From Bacillota bacterium (GTDB lineage Bacteria; Bacillota; Clostridia; Peptostreptococcales; Anaerovoracaceae), in NCBI GenBank assembly GCA_017538845.1, contig JAFYIC010000173.1, positions 1 through 21,169 of the forward strand: DNA of 21,169 nt. Direction: 5' to 3'. A program made the translations under genes and the position numbers. Shown one piece after another: positions 8,908-15,659 of the stretch. Below the pieces are notes generated by a model. It searched no databases, was not told the origin of the DNA, and was given only the letters and a program-made list of their open reading frames with translations. How positions within the stretch are numbered: the stretch's first letter is position 1; every line of letters starts with the position of its first letter.

Positions 8908-9078
8908 ATGGCTTATAAGATCGACGACAGCTGCATTGCTTGCGGAGCTTGCACATCAGAATGTCCTGTAGACGCTATCTCAGAAGGAGACGGCATCTTC
9001 GTAATTGACGAAAGCACATGCATCGACTGTGGCGCTTGCGCTGGTGCTTGCCCGGTTGACGCTCCAAAACAGGTTTAA
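8908..9078 (+). CDS. 2[4Fe-4S] clostridial-type ferredoxin
   Basis: This 56-residue protein is a small cytoplasmic low-potential electron carrier used by anaerobes with hydrogenases, pyruvate:ferredoxin oxidoreductase and similar enzymes. It has two complete cluster motifs: Cys9-x2-Cys12-x2-Cys15-x3-Cys19-Pro and Cys38-x2-Cys41-x2-Cys44-x3-Cys48-Pro. The two halves are pseudo-repeats (SCIACGACTSECPVDA and TCIDCGACAGACPVDA). The ATG follows AAGGAGG by seven bases. The gene is monocistronic, between its own promoter and a strong terminator. The redox regulator rex lies directly beyond the terminator on the opposite strand. Confidence 0.97.
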   Translation: MAYKIDDSCIACGACTSECPVDAISEGDGIFVIDESTCIDCGACAGACPVDAPKQV

Positions 9079-9103
9079 TCTGATTGATTAAAAATCAAAA
9101 TCA

Positions 9104-9140
9104 ATAGCCGTTTCTTCGGAAACGGCTATTTATTTTTTTT
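9104..9140. terminator. Bidirectional terminator between ferredoxin and rex
   Basis: The 11-bp perfect stem ATAGCCGTTTC/GAAACGGCTAT closes a TTCG tetraloop and is followed by TTATTTTTTTT on the plus strand. On the minus strand, where rex ends two bases away, the same hairpin is followed by a T-rich tract. Confidence 0.95.
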
Positions 9141-9141
9141 G

Positions 9142-9798
9142 CTATTTGTCTTTTTTGCCCTGCTCCTTGCTCTGCTTGTTCATGTGATAGGCAAGAGCGT
9201 GCAGGCTGTCGCTGATATGCACGTTTTCCAGCGCCACGTAATCGGGCACTTCAAGGTCTACCGGCGCAAAATTCCATATGCCTCTGACTCCGGCGAAACA
9301 CAGTTTGTCCGCTACCTCCTGAGCCACCTCTTTCGGTGTGCATATGATGCCGATATCTATATCGTTTTCCTCGACGTATTCAACTATATGATCATAGTCC
9401 CGGACTTCGACTCCGTTTATTGAGTTGCCGATGATGGCCGGCGATACTTCGAAGATAGTGTCAATGATGAATCCTGTCTTGTAATAGGACGTGTAGTTGG
9501 CTATGGCTCTTCCCAGATTGCCGACTCCGACTACTACCATCTTGTAGTGCTTGTCCAGTCCCAGTATGGCGCTTATTTCATTATAAAGACCGTCTACGTT
9601 GTAGCCGTAGCCCTGCTGCCCGAATCCGCCGAAGCTGTTCAGGTCCTGTCTTATCTGTGATGCCGTATATCCTATGAGCCTGCTGAATTCACGGGAAGAA
9701 ATCTTGTCGACTCCCTTTTTCTGGAGCTCTCTCAGATATCTTCTGTAACGCGGCAGCCTCTTGATCACGGCGTTGGATATTTTCGCGTCCTTTTTCAT
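9142..9798 (-). CDS. rex: Redox-sensing transcriptional repressor Rex
   Basis: Rex senses the NADH/NAD+ ratio and represses fermentation and NADH-oxidising genes; NADH releases it from DNA. The 218-residue protein has an N-terminal winged helix (KISSREFSRLIGYTASQIRQ, then DLNSFGGFGQQGYGYNV, the signature of the family) and a Rossmann domain with VVVGVGNLGRAIANY as the dinucleotide loop. The C-terminal helix (SLHALAYHMNKQ) is the swapped dimer helix. The frame is open to 9867, but the ATG at 9798 is chosen: AAGGAAC precedes it and the longer start falls inside the acpP terminator hairpin. It follows acpP by about 90 bases. No clear Rex box was found in this window. Confidence 0.95.
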   Translation of the reverse strand: MKKDAKISNAVIKRLPRYRRYLRELQKKGVDKISSREFSRLIGYTASQIRQDLNSFGGFGQQGYGYNVDGLYNEISAILGLDKHYKMVVVGVGNLGRAIANYTSYYKTGFIIDTIFEVSPAIIGNSINGVEVRDYDHIVEYVEENDIDIGIICTPKEVAQEVADKLCFAGVRGIWNFAPVDLEVPDYVALENVHISDSLHALAYHMNKQSKEQGKKDK

Positions 9799-9850
9799 TG
9801 CTGTTCCTTCCGATCGGTAAACGGCTCTTCTTAAGCCGCTTTTGAGTATG

Positions 9851-9875
9851 GAAAACCCGTCTTGCATAGACGGGT
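9851..9875 (-). terminator. Probable terminator of acpP
   Basis: On the minus strand ACCCGTCT/AGACGGGT forms an 8-bp perfect stem with a 5-base loop, 13 bases after the acpP stop, followed by only TTTTCC. The short T-tract suggests partial read-through into rex; no separate rex promoter was identified. Confidence 0.6.
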
Positions 9876-9888
9876 CTTACATTCAGAA

Positions 9889-10122
9889 CTATTTGCTGAT
9901 GTGATCTTCAACATATTTTACTATGTCATTCACAGTCTGGAATTTTTCGGCTTCTTCATCCGGTATCTCTATATCATATTCCTCCTCGAGAGCCATGATT
10001 ATCTCTACCGCATCCAGTGAATCAGCTTCAAGATCTTTCATAAGGTTTGTGTCAAGATTGATGATACTCTCGTCTATGCTGAGCTGTTCAGCAATTATCG
10101 CCTTTAATTTATCAAAAACCAT
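9889..10122 (-). CDS. acpP: Acyl carrier protein
   Basis: It carries growing acyl chains on a 4'-phosphopantetheine arm during fatty-acid synthesis. The 77-residue acidic helical protein has the attachment serine at Ser35 in the motif [20 protein letters not shown]. Length and sequence are typical of a primary type II ACP. The start follows GGAGGG. No fatty-acid synthesis genes are adjacent; it is a single-gene unit with its own promoter and hairpin terminator, between the ABC-F gene and rex. Confidence 0.95.
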   Translation of the reverse strand: MVFDKLKAIIAEQLSIDESIINLDTNLMKDLEADSLDAVEIIMALEEEYDIEIPDEEAEKFQTVNDIVKYVEDHISK

Positions 10123-10162
10123 ATTTCCCTCCGTCTTTATCCTTTCTGTCTAACATGCATAT

Positions 10163-10191
10163 ATTATAATCAAGTAAATAACTCAATGCAA
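10163..10191 (-). promoter_or_regulatory. Sigma-A promoter of acpP
   Basis: On the minus strand TTGCAT (10191-10186), 17-bp spacer, TATAAT (10168-10163), giving a leader of about 35 bases. Confidence 0.8.
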
Positions 10192-10269
10192 CACTATTCT
10201 TGCACAAACAGCCCATGTGCGCCGTGACTTCTCCCGTCCGTAATGAACGTCCCTGCCGCGCCCCGGGTC

Positions 10270-12258
10270 TCAGACTTCCTGCAGCTCGACCCATTTTTCA
10301 TAGCATTCGTCAAGCTGTTCCTTGTTCTTCTCCAGCCTGCTGCTTATTTCGGAAAGTTTTGCCCCGTCGGCCGCTACTTCCGGTTTTTCAAGTTCCGCCG
10401 CAAGTTCACGGGCTTCATCCTCCAGCCTTTCTATCTCCGCCTCGACGCTCTCTTTCTTTCTTCTGAGTCTCCGCTCTTCGGCTTCTTTTTCCTTCTTCAG
10501 TCTCCGCTCCTCTGCCGAATTAAGAGGCGCTCCGCCTGAAGCCGGATCATCTGCTTTCGGCCCGGTCTGTTCTCTGCCGGATGCTTCTTTCCTCATGTTG
10601 TCCAGGTAGGCCTTGCCGGACATCTTCATCTTCTGCTTCTTTTCTTCGTAGTAGTCATATTTGCCCAGATACTCGGTGACACCGTCCCTTCCCAGTTCAA
10701 GGATCCTGGTCGGTATCTTGTTCAGGAAATACCTGTCGTGGGAAACCACTATAATGGCTCCCGGAAAGTCCATGAGGGCGTCCTCGAAAACTTCCTTTGA
10801 ATTGATATCCAGGTGGTTGGTGGGCTCGTCCATTATCAGCACGTTGGCTCCGGAAAGCATCAGCTTCACCAACGCCAGCCTTGCTTTTTCGCCGCCGCTC
10901 AGGTCATCCACCTTAAGGAAAACCGTATCGTCTGTGAAAAGGAATCTGCCCAGTATGGACCGCATCTCCGTATCCGAATAAAGCCTGAAGGATTCCTGCA
11001 GTTCCTCAAGCAGGGTATTGCTTCCCGTCATCCTCTCCTGGGACTGGTCGTAGTATCCCGGCTCCACATTGTGACCTTTTTTGATGTATCCGCTGTCGGG
11101 CTTCAACTCTTCTGTCAGTATCCGCAGCAGGGTGGTCTTTCCGATACCGTTGGGGCCTACGATACAGATTCTTTCGCCCCGTTTTATATCCAGATTCACG
11201 TGTTCAAAAAGCTGCTTCCTGTTGGAACCGTAGCCGAATCCCTTGGAAACATCCTCTGCATAGTACACGTCGTTTCCGCTCTTGAAATCCTCTTTGAAAA
11301 AGATCTTCATCTTCTTCTGCATGCCGTCGGGACGTTCCACCCGCTCGACAGCTTCCAGCCGCTTTTCCCTGGAAAGGGCCCTCTTGGCGAATTTCTCCGT
11401 GCCCCGCTGTTTCATCAGGCGGATCATGTCTTCTTGTCTTCTGATTTCCGCCTGCTGCTTGGTGTATTTCCTCAGCTGTTCTTCCCTCAGCTGCCTTTTC
11501 TTTTCCGCGTAAGCGGTGTAGCCGCCGTCATATATGTGAAGTTTGTGGTTTTCTATCTCGAATATCCTGTTCACCGTGCTGTCCAGGAAGTATCTGTCAT
11601 GGGAAACAATGAGCATGGTCCCTGAGTACGACTTCAGATACTGCTCAAGCCATTTCAGCGTGCCGATGTCAAGATGGTTGGTAGGCTCATCCAGGAAAAG
11701 CACGTCCGGTTTTTCCAGAAGCAGACAGGCCAGCGCAAGTCTGGTCCGCTCGCCGCCGCTTAAGGTATCTATCTTCTTGTCGTAAAAGCTTTCGTCGAAG
11801 GCCATGCTGCGGAGTATTCCGGTGATCTGGCCTTTGTAACTGTAGCCGCCTCTGTCTCTGAAGGCCTCTCCGACTCCCTGCATTCTTATCATCAGATCCT
11901 CAGCCTCATCGTAGCGTCCCTCATCGCTTAAGATGCCTATCTGCTCGCTGAGCCGCCCCATCTCTGACTCCAGCTCTCTGAGATCGGAAAAGATGTTCGT
12001 CACTTCCTCGATCACCGTGTTTTCGGAGCTGAATCTGTAGTTCTGCCTCAGATATCCGATGGTAATACCCGATGGCACAAAAAAATCACCTGCGTCGGCT
12101 TCCATTTCGCCTGCAAGTATTCTCAGAAGCGTGGTCTTTCCCGCGCCGTTGATTCCGATGACGCCTATCCGGTCTCCTTCGTTGACGTGAAAGGACACCC
12201 CGTCCAGTATCACGTCATCGCCGTATGCTTTTGTCAGTCCTTTTGCGCTTATTATCAT
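10270..12258 (-). CDS. ABC-F family ATPase (ribosome-associated, YdiF/Uup-like)
   Basis: This soluble 662-residue protein has two ABC ATPase domains and no membrane segments, the ABC-F pattern; members act on the ribosome in translation or antibiotic protection. Domain 1 has Walker A GINGAGKTT (35-43), signature LSGGE (166-170) and Walker B VLFLDEPTNHLD. Domain 2 has GPNGIGKTT (368-376), LSGGE (453-457) and VLIMDEPTNHLD. The basic helical linker (about 250-320) is the part that reaches into the ribosome in this family. The C-terminal 110 residues are a highly charged predicted coiled coil (EERRLKKEKEAEERRLRRKK). It starts four bases after the tsaD stop and is the last gene of the tsaE-tsaB/rimI-tsaD operon. 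No clear terminator follows. Housekeeping rather than resistance is inferred from context. Confidence 0.92.
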   Translation of the reverse strand: MIISAKGLTKAYGDDVILDGVSFHVNEGDRIGVIGINGAGKTTLLRILAGEMEADAGDFFVPSGITIGYLRQNYRFSSENTVIEEVTNIFSDLRELESEMGRLSEQIGILSDEGRYDEAEDLMIRMQGVGEAFRDRGGYSYKGQITGILRSMAFDESFYDKKIDTLSGGERTRLALACLLLEKPDVLFLDEPTNHLDIGTLKWLEQYLKSYSGTMLIVSHDRYFLDSTVNRIFEIENHKLHIYDGGYTAYAEKKRQLREEQLRKYTKQQAEIRRQEDMIRLMKQRGTEKFAKRALSREKRLEAVERVERPDGMQKKMKIFFKEDFKSGNDVYYAEDVSKGFGYGSNRKQLFEHVNLDIKRGERICIVGPNGIGKTTLLRILTEELKPDSGYIKKGHNVEPGYYDQSQERMTGSNTLLEELQESFRLYSDTEMRSILGRFLFTDDTVFLKVDDLSGGEKARLALVKLMLSGANVLIMDEPTNHLDINSKEVFEDALMDFPGAIIVVSHDRYFLNKIPTRILELGRDGVTEYLGKYDYYEEKKQKMKMSGKAYLDNMRKEASGREQTGPKADDPASGGAPLNSAEERRLKKEKEAEERRLRRKKESVEAEIERLEDEARELAAELEKPEVAADGAKLSEISSRLEKNKEQLDECYEKWVELQEV

Positions 12259-12262
12259 TCTT

Positions 12263-13288
12263 CTATGCTTCTTCTATATCAAGTCTTGCGTATGCGTCCA
12301 TGTCAAGACCGTCCATATGCCCCTTCATTGCCATGTTATATGCCGCGCAGCCTATCATCGCAGCGTTGTCAGTGCAGAGTATCGGAGACGGCACGTAAAG
12401 CTTTATCCCTTTTTCTGCGCAGGATGCTTCCATCATTTCACGAAGCCTTGAGTTGGCTGCCACTCCGCCGGCCATTATTATCTTGTCTTCCCCGGCGTCT
12501 GCCGCCGCGCCTACAGCCTTGGTCACAATAACGGCAAGCACCGCCTGCTGGAAACCCGCAGCCACGTCCGCCGTGTTCACCGGCCGGCCTGCCTGCTTTT
12601 CCGTATTCATATAGTTCAGAACGGCCGTCTTGATTCCGCTGAAACTGAAATCAAGACTTCCTTTTTCAAGGAAAACACGCTTGAAGGCTACCGCATCCGG
12701 GTCTCCTTCCTTAGCCAGTTTATCTATGAGCGGCCCGCCGGGATAACCCAGTCCGATCACCCGTGCCACCTTGTCGAAAGCTTCGCCTGCCGCATCGTCC
12801 CTGGTGCTGCCCAGCACTTTATATGAATCATAGTCTTCGACTCTGACGATCTCTGTATGCCCGCCGGATACCACGAGAGCCATGAAAGGCGGTTCAAGAT
12901 CCGGGTTCTCCACGTAAGCCGCGCTGATGTGTCCCTGTATGTGATGAACGCCGATCAGCGGTTTCCCCCACGCAAGAGAAAGGGCTTTCGCCGTTGCTAT
13001 TCCTATAAGGAGCGCGCCTACAAGACCCGGCCCTTTGGTCACGCCGATCAGGTCTATCTCCTCCGGTGTCACGTCCGCTTCTTCAAGAGCCATGTCCACC
13101 ACGTGATTAACGTTGGTGAGATGATGCCTTGAAGCTATCTCCGGCACTACGCCGCCGAATGCCTTGTGTATGTCTATCTGGGACGAGATGATATTGGACA
13201 GCATAACACGGCCGTCGGCCATTACGGCTGCCGCGGTCTCGTCACAGCTTGATTCGATTGCGAGAGTTATATGCCTTCCGTCCTTCAT
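12263..13288 (-). CDS. tsaD: tRNA N6-threonylcarbamoyladenosine transferase TsaD
   Basis: It transfers the threonylcarbamoyl group to A37 of ANN-decoding tRNAs (t6A), working with TsaB and TsaE, both encoded just upstream. The 341-residue protein has the ASKHA-fold hallmarks: LAIESSCDETAAAV at the start, metal-binding His116 and His120 in HHIQGH, SGGHTEIV, GEAFDKVARVIGLGYPGGP, AGGVAANSRLR and the C-terminal metal Asp in CTDNAAMIG. The ATG at 13288 overlaps the stop of the preceding gene as ATGA and has GGAG nine bases upstream; an in-frame GTG at 13303 is less likely. Confidence 0.96.
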   Translation of the reverse strand: MKDGRHITLAIESSCDETAAAVMADGRVMLSNIISSQIDIHKAFGGVVPEIASRHHLTNVNHVVDMALEEADVTPEEIDLIGVTKGPGLVGALLIGIATAKALSLAWGKPLIGVHHIQGHISAAYVENPDLEPPFMALVVSGGHTEIVRVEDYDSYKVLGSTRDDAAGEAFDKVARVIGLGYPGGPLIDKLAKEGDPDAVAFKRVFLEKGSLDFSFSGIKTAVLNYMNTEKQAGRPVNTADVAAGFQQAVLAVIVTKAVGAAADAGEDKIIMAGGVAANSRLREMMEASCAEKGIKLYVPSPILCTDNAAMIGCAAYNMAMKGHMDGLDMDAYARLDIEEA

Positions 13289-14448
13289 TTTTCTCTTCTC
13301 CACATGATCAGGGCGTCTTCCCCGTTATCCTGATAATATCCTTTTCTTATGCCTTCCTTTTTGAATCCGAATTTTTCGTAAAGCCCGATAGCCGTCCGGT
13401 TGGAGACCCTGACTTCAAGGGTGAATTCCTTTATTCCCATCTTCCGGGCGTCATCTGTCAGCTTCTTTATTATTTCCGCACCTATGCCGCGTCCTCTGTA
13501 CTCCGGAGCCACAGCCACGTTATTGATGTGACCTTCTCCGGCTACCCGCCAGAGGCCTGCGAATCCGGCCATCTTACCATCGATTTCCGCTACTGCGTAA
13601 TCCATGTCCGGGTTTTCCTCTATCTCGCGTCTGAACATGTCTTCGCTGTTGGGCCTTGCAAAGCTCCTGTTTTCTATATCCACCATGGCGGGGATGTCCG
13701 CGCCCGATGCGTATCTCAGGGTAAGACCCGCCGGTTTTCCGGCGCTTTCCGCCTTCAGCTTATCCTCCAGTTTCTTCTGCGCCTCGGCTTTGCGCATATA
13801 TTCCGGCTCGAGCCGGTCGTATCTGAGGCCTGTTCTTCCCGTGTAAAATTCGGGATCGTTCTTCATCCGAAGGGCCATGCGCGCAACTCCCGAAGCCCTC
13901 TGATCCTTGGTGCTGAAACTTACTTCAACGCCTTCCTCCGTGGCCCATATATCTATCTTCTCCCCGTAAACAGCGGTGCCGTCGCCGATAAATCTGAATT
14001 TTTCACCTCTGAGCATGGAAAGGAATTCATCGAGGTCATATGCTCCCGCTTCAACTATCTCTGCTCCGCCCCTGTATGCTCCGCCATATATCTGATTCCT
14101 GCGGGCATTGAAAACAGGACACACGACGGTGTCATCGTCTGCCTCTTCGTCTGCGCCGAAAGCATGAAGGGTGGGAACCGAGATCAGCGGCTTGTCCAGC
14201 GCCTGCCCCAGCGCCCGGGCTGTAGTCACGCCTATTCTGATGCCGGTGAAAGAGCCGGGTCCCGCGGACACGGCGATGTCGGATATCTGATCCCAGCCGG
14301 AGTTTTTCATGAGCTTTTCGATCATGGGCGTCAGACTCTGGAGATGCTTAAGTTCGCCCTCCGAAACAAGTTCGCTGACGTTTCCGTTTCCATCTATGAG
14401 GGCGGCCGAACAGTGGGGCCCTGTTGTTTCGATGGCTAAAATGAACAT
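13285..14448 (-). CDS. TsaB-RimI fusion (t6A synthesis subunit plus N-acetyltransferase)
   Basis: One 387-residue chain combines two proteins usually encoded separately. Residues 1-221 are TsaB: FILAIETTGPHCSAALID, SAGPGSFTGIRIGVTTARAL and the closing EPEYMRKAEA. TsaB is the inactive paralogue that scaffolds TsaD. A charged linker (222-241) leads to a GNAT domain (242-387) of RimI type, with the acetyl-CoA loop YRGRGIGA at 317-324 and the RimI-like segment SNRTAIGLYEKFGFKKEGIR. RimI acetylates the N-terminus of ribosomal protein S18. The ATG at 14448 follows AGGAAAGGA; the longer open frame upstream lacks such a site. It overlaps the tsaE end by 13 bases and the tsaD start by 4, implying translational coupling. 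Confidence 0.93.
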   Translation of the reverse strand: MFILAIETTGPHCSAALIDGNGNVSELVSEGELKHLQSLTPMIEKLMKNSGWDQISDIAVSAGPGSFTGIRIGVTTARALGQALDKPLISVPTLHAFGADEEADDDTVVCPVFNARRNQIYGGAYRGGAEIVEAGAYDLDEFLSMLRGEKFRFIGDGTAVYGEKIDIWATEEGVEVSFSTKDQRASGVARMALRMKNDPEFYTGRTGLRYDRLEPEYMRKAEAQKKLEDKLKAESAGKPAGLTLRYASGADIPAMVDIENRSFARPNSEDMFRREIEENPDMDYAVAEIDGKMAGFAGLWRVAGEGHINNVAVAPEYRGRGIGAEIIKKLTDDARKMGIKEFTLEVRVSNRTAIGLYEKFGFKKEGIRKGYYQDNGEDALIMWRREK

Positions 14449-14855
14449 GTATATATCCTTTCCTCCGGCGCCTTTCCGTACTCGATGTGTATGCGCAGGG
14501 CGTCCTCCGGGATCAGCTCGTCTATCAGATCCGCCCATTCGACCACGCATACGCCGTCGCCGTAGAAATACTCCTCGTATCCTATCTCAAAGAGTTCCTC
14601 TTCGTCGTTTACTCTGTACACATCAAAATGATACAGAGGCAGTCTTCCGCTTCTGTATTCCTGTATTATCGTGAAAGTCGGGCTGGTCACAGTCTCAGTG
14701 ACCCCCAGTCCTTCCGCTATGTATTTTGTCAAGGCTGTCTTGCCGGTCCCCAGGTCTCCCGAAAGGGCCACAAGACTGCCTTTTTCCAGCTTCTTCGCCA
14801 GATCAAGAGCAAAGAGTCTCGTCTCCTGCTCATTCTTTATAATCAGTTCTTTCAC
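14436..14855 (-). CDS. tsaE: tRNA threonylcarbamoyladenosine biosynthesis ATPase TsaE
   Basis: It is the small ATPase that resets the TsaB-TsaD complex in t6A synthesis. The 139-residue protein has Walker A GDLGTGKT at residues 33-40, the switch-like SPTFTIIQEY, the LYHFDVYRV segment and VVEWADLIDELIP. The frame stays open to 14993, but that version would read through the ferritin terminator hairpin. Homology begins at the GTG at 14855 (VKELIIKNEQETRLFALDLA), giving normal family length. No Shine-Dalgarno lies before this GTG, and a -10 box ends only seven bases away, so the message may be leaderless. First gene of the operon; overlaps tsaB/rimI by 13 bases. Confidence 0.92.
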   Translation of the reverse strand: MKELIIKNEQETRLFALDLAKKLEKGSLVALSGDLGTGKTALTKYIAEGLGVTETVTSPTFTIIQEYRSGRLPLYHFDVYRVNDEEELFEIGYEEYFYGDGVCVVEWADLIDELIPEDALRIHIEYGKAPEERIYTCSF

Positions 14856-14862
14856 GAGAGGT

Positions 14863-14871
14863 ATTTTACCA
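14863..14871 (-). promoter_or_regulatory. Extended -10 promoter of the tsaE operon
   Basis: On the minus strand TGGTAAAAT (14871-14863) matches an extended -10 box; the -35 region is only a T-run (14891-14886). Seven bases separate the -10 box from the tsaE GTG, so transcription would begin at or near the start codon. Confidence 0.55.
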
Positions 14872-14934
14872 CATAATCGCGGTATAAAAAAGTGCGCCCC
14901 GCCACATAGCCGCCGCCCCGGCTCGCCCGTCCAT

Positions 14935-14966
14935 AAAAAAGAACTCCGGAGCATACGCTCCGGAGT
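14935..14966 (-). terminator. Intrinsic terminator of the ferritin gene
   Basis: On the minus strand ACTCCGGAGC/GCTCCGGAGT is a perfect 10-bp stem with a GTAT loop, followed by TCTTTTTT, starting 19 bases after the ferritin stop. It isolates ferritin from the tsaE operon. Confidence 0.95.
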
Positions 14967-14985
14967 TTTATCCGTGTTTTCCTTA

Positions 14986-15501
14986 TCAGTCAAGTACGAG
15001 AGACGGAGCTGAATAAGCTCTTCCGCCCAGTTCTTCGTTCAGTGCGTAAAGTCCCTTCGGATCGCTTCCGAAAAGCTCGAATTTTTTGACCATATCGTCA
15101 GCATTCTTCTCTTCTTCGCCCTGCTCTTTTACGAACCAGTCGAGGAACTGCATGGTCCTGTAGTCCTTTACCTTTACTGCTGCTTCGTAGATGGTGTGAA
15201 TAAGTGAAGTTACTAACTGCTCATGCTTGAAGGCCTCTTTCAGCGGAGTGTCAAGCTTTGTCAGTTTCTTGTCCGGTTTGTCTATAGCTTCCAGCGTTAC
15301 TGACTCGCCGTTGTTCTGCAGATACTGGATGAACAACAGCGCGTGATCTCTTTCTTCCTGCGCCTGGATGTTGTACCAGTTCTGGAATCCGTCGAGTCCT
15401 TCATCTGCGTAATAGTTCGCAAAATCAAGATAAAGATACGCCGAATAGAATTCCGCATTTACCTGCTCGTTCAGAAGTTTTACTACTTTCTTATCTAACA
15501 T
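14986..15501 (-). CDS. Bacterial ferritin (FtnA type)
   Basis: It stores iron as a ferric mineral inside a 24-subunit cytoplasmic shell. The 171-residue four-helix protein has the ferroxidase ligands at Glu17, Glu50 and His53 (in NEQVNAEFYSAYLYLDFANY and AQEERDHALLFIQYL), plus the later EQGEEEKNADDMV helix. The length is normal for a non-haem ferritin. The ATG at 15501 follows GAGAGGT; the frame is open to 15597, but that version overlaps the promoter -10 box. It is a single-gene unit with its own promoter and strong terminator. Confidence 0.95.
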   Translation of the reverse strand: MLDKKVVKLLNEQVNAEFYSAYLYLDFANYYADEGLDGFQNWYNIQAQEERDHALLFIQYLQNNGESVTLEAIDKPDKKLTKLDTPLKEAFKHEQLVTSLIHTIYEAAVKVKDYRTMQFLDWFVKEQGEEEKNADDMVKKFELFGSDPKGLYALNEELGGRAYSAPSLVLD

Positions 15502-15584
15502 GCCTGTTACCTCTCTTTCATGTTGTTTATCATATGTCTTCGTACCGTTTCCCGGCACGTAAGGTTTATACCCTTCTGACTGAA

Positions 15585-15613
15585 ATGATAACAGCATACG
15601 GCTGTTTTTTCAA
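15585..15613 (-). promoter_or_regulatory. Ferritin promoter with inverted repeat in the spacer
   Basis: On the minus strand TTGAAA (15613-15608), 17-bp spacer, TATCAT (15590-15585). The spacer contains AACAGC and GCTGTT separated by five bases (15590-15606), a perfect 6-bp dyad placed where a repressor would block RNA polymerase. The regulator is unknown; it does not look like a standard Fur or PerR box. Confidence 0.75.
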
Positions 15614-15659
15614 GTCCGCGGCAGGCCCGTTTCACGTCCGGACACCGCGCTGTTTCCTG

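Noticed and set aside
13289..13303. Longer tsaD start at GTG 13303
   Set aside because: The ATG at 13288 has a good ribosome-binding site and an ATGA overlap with the preceding stop; the GTG has none.
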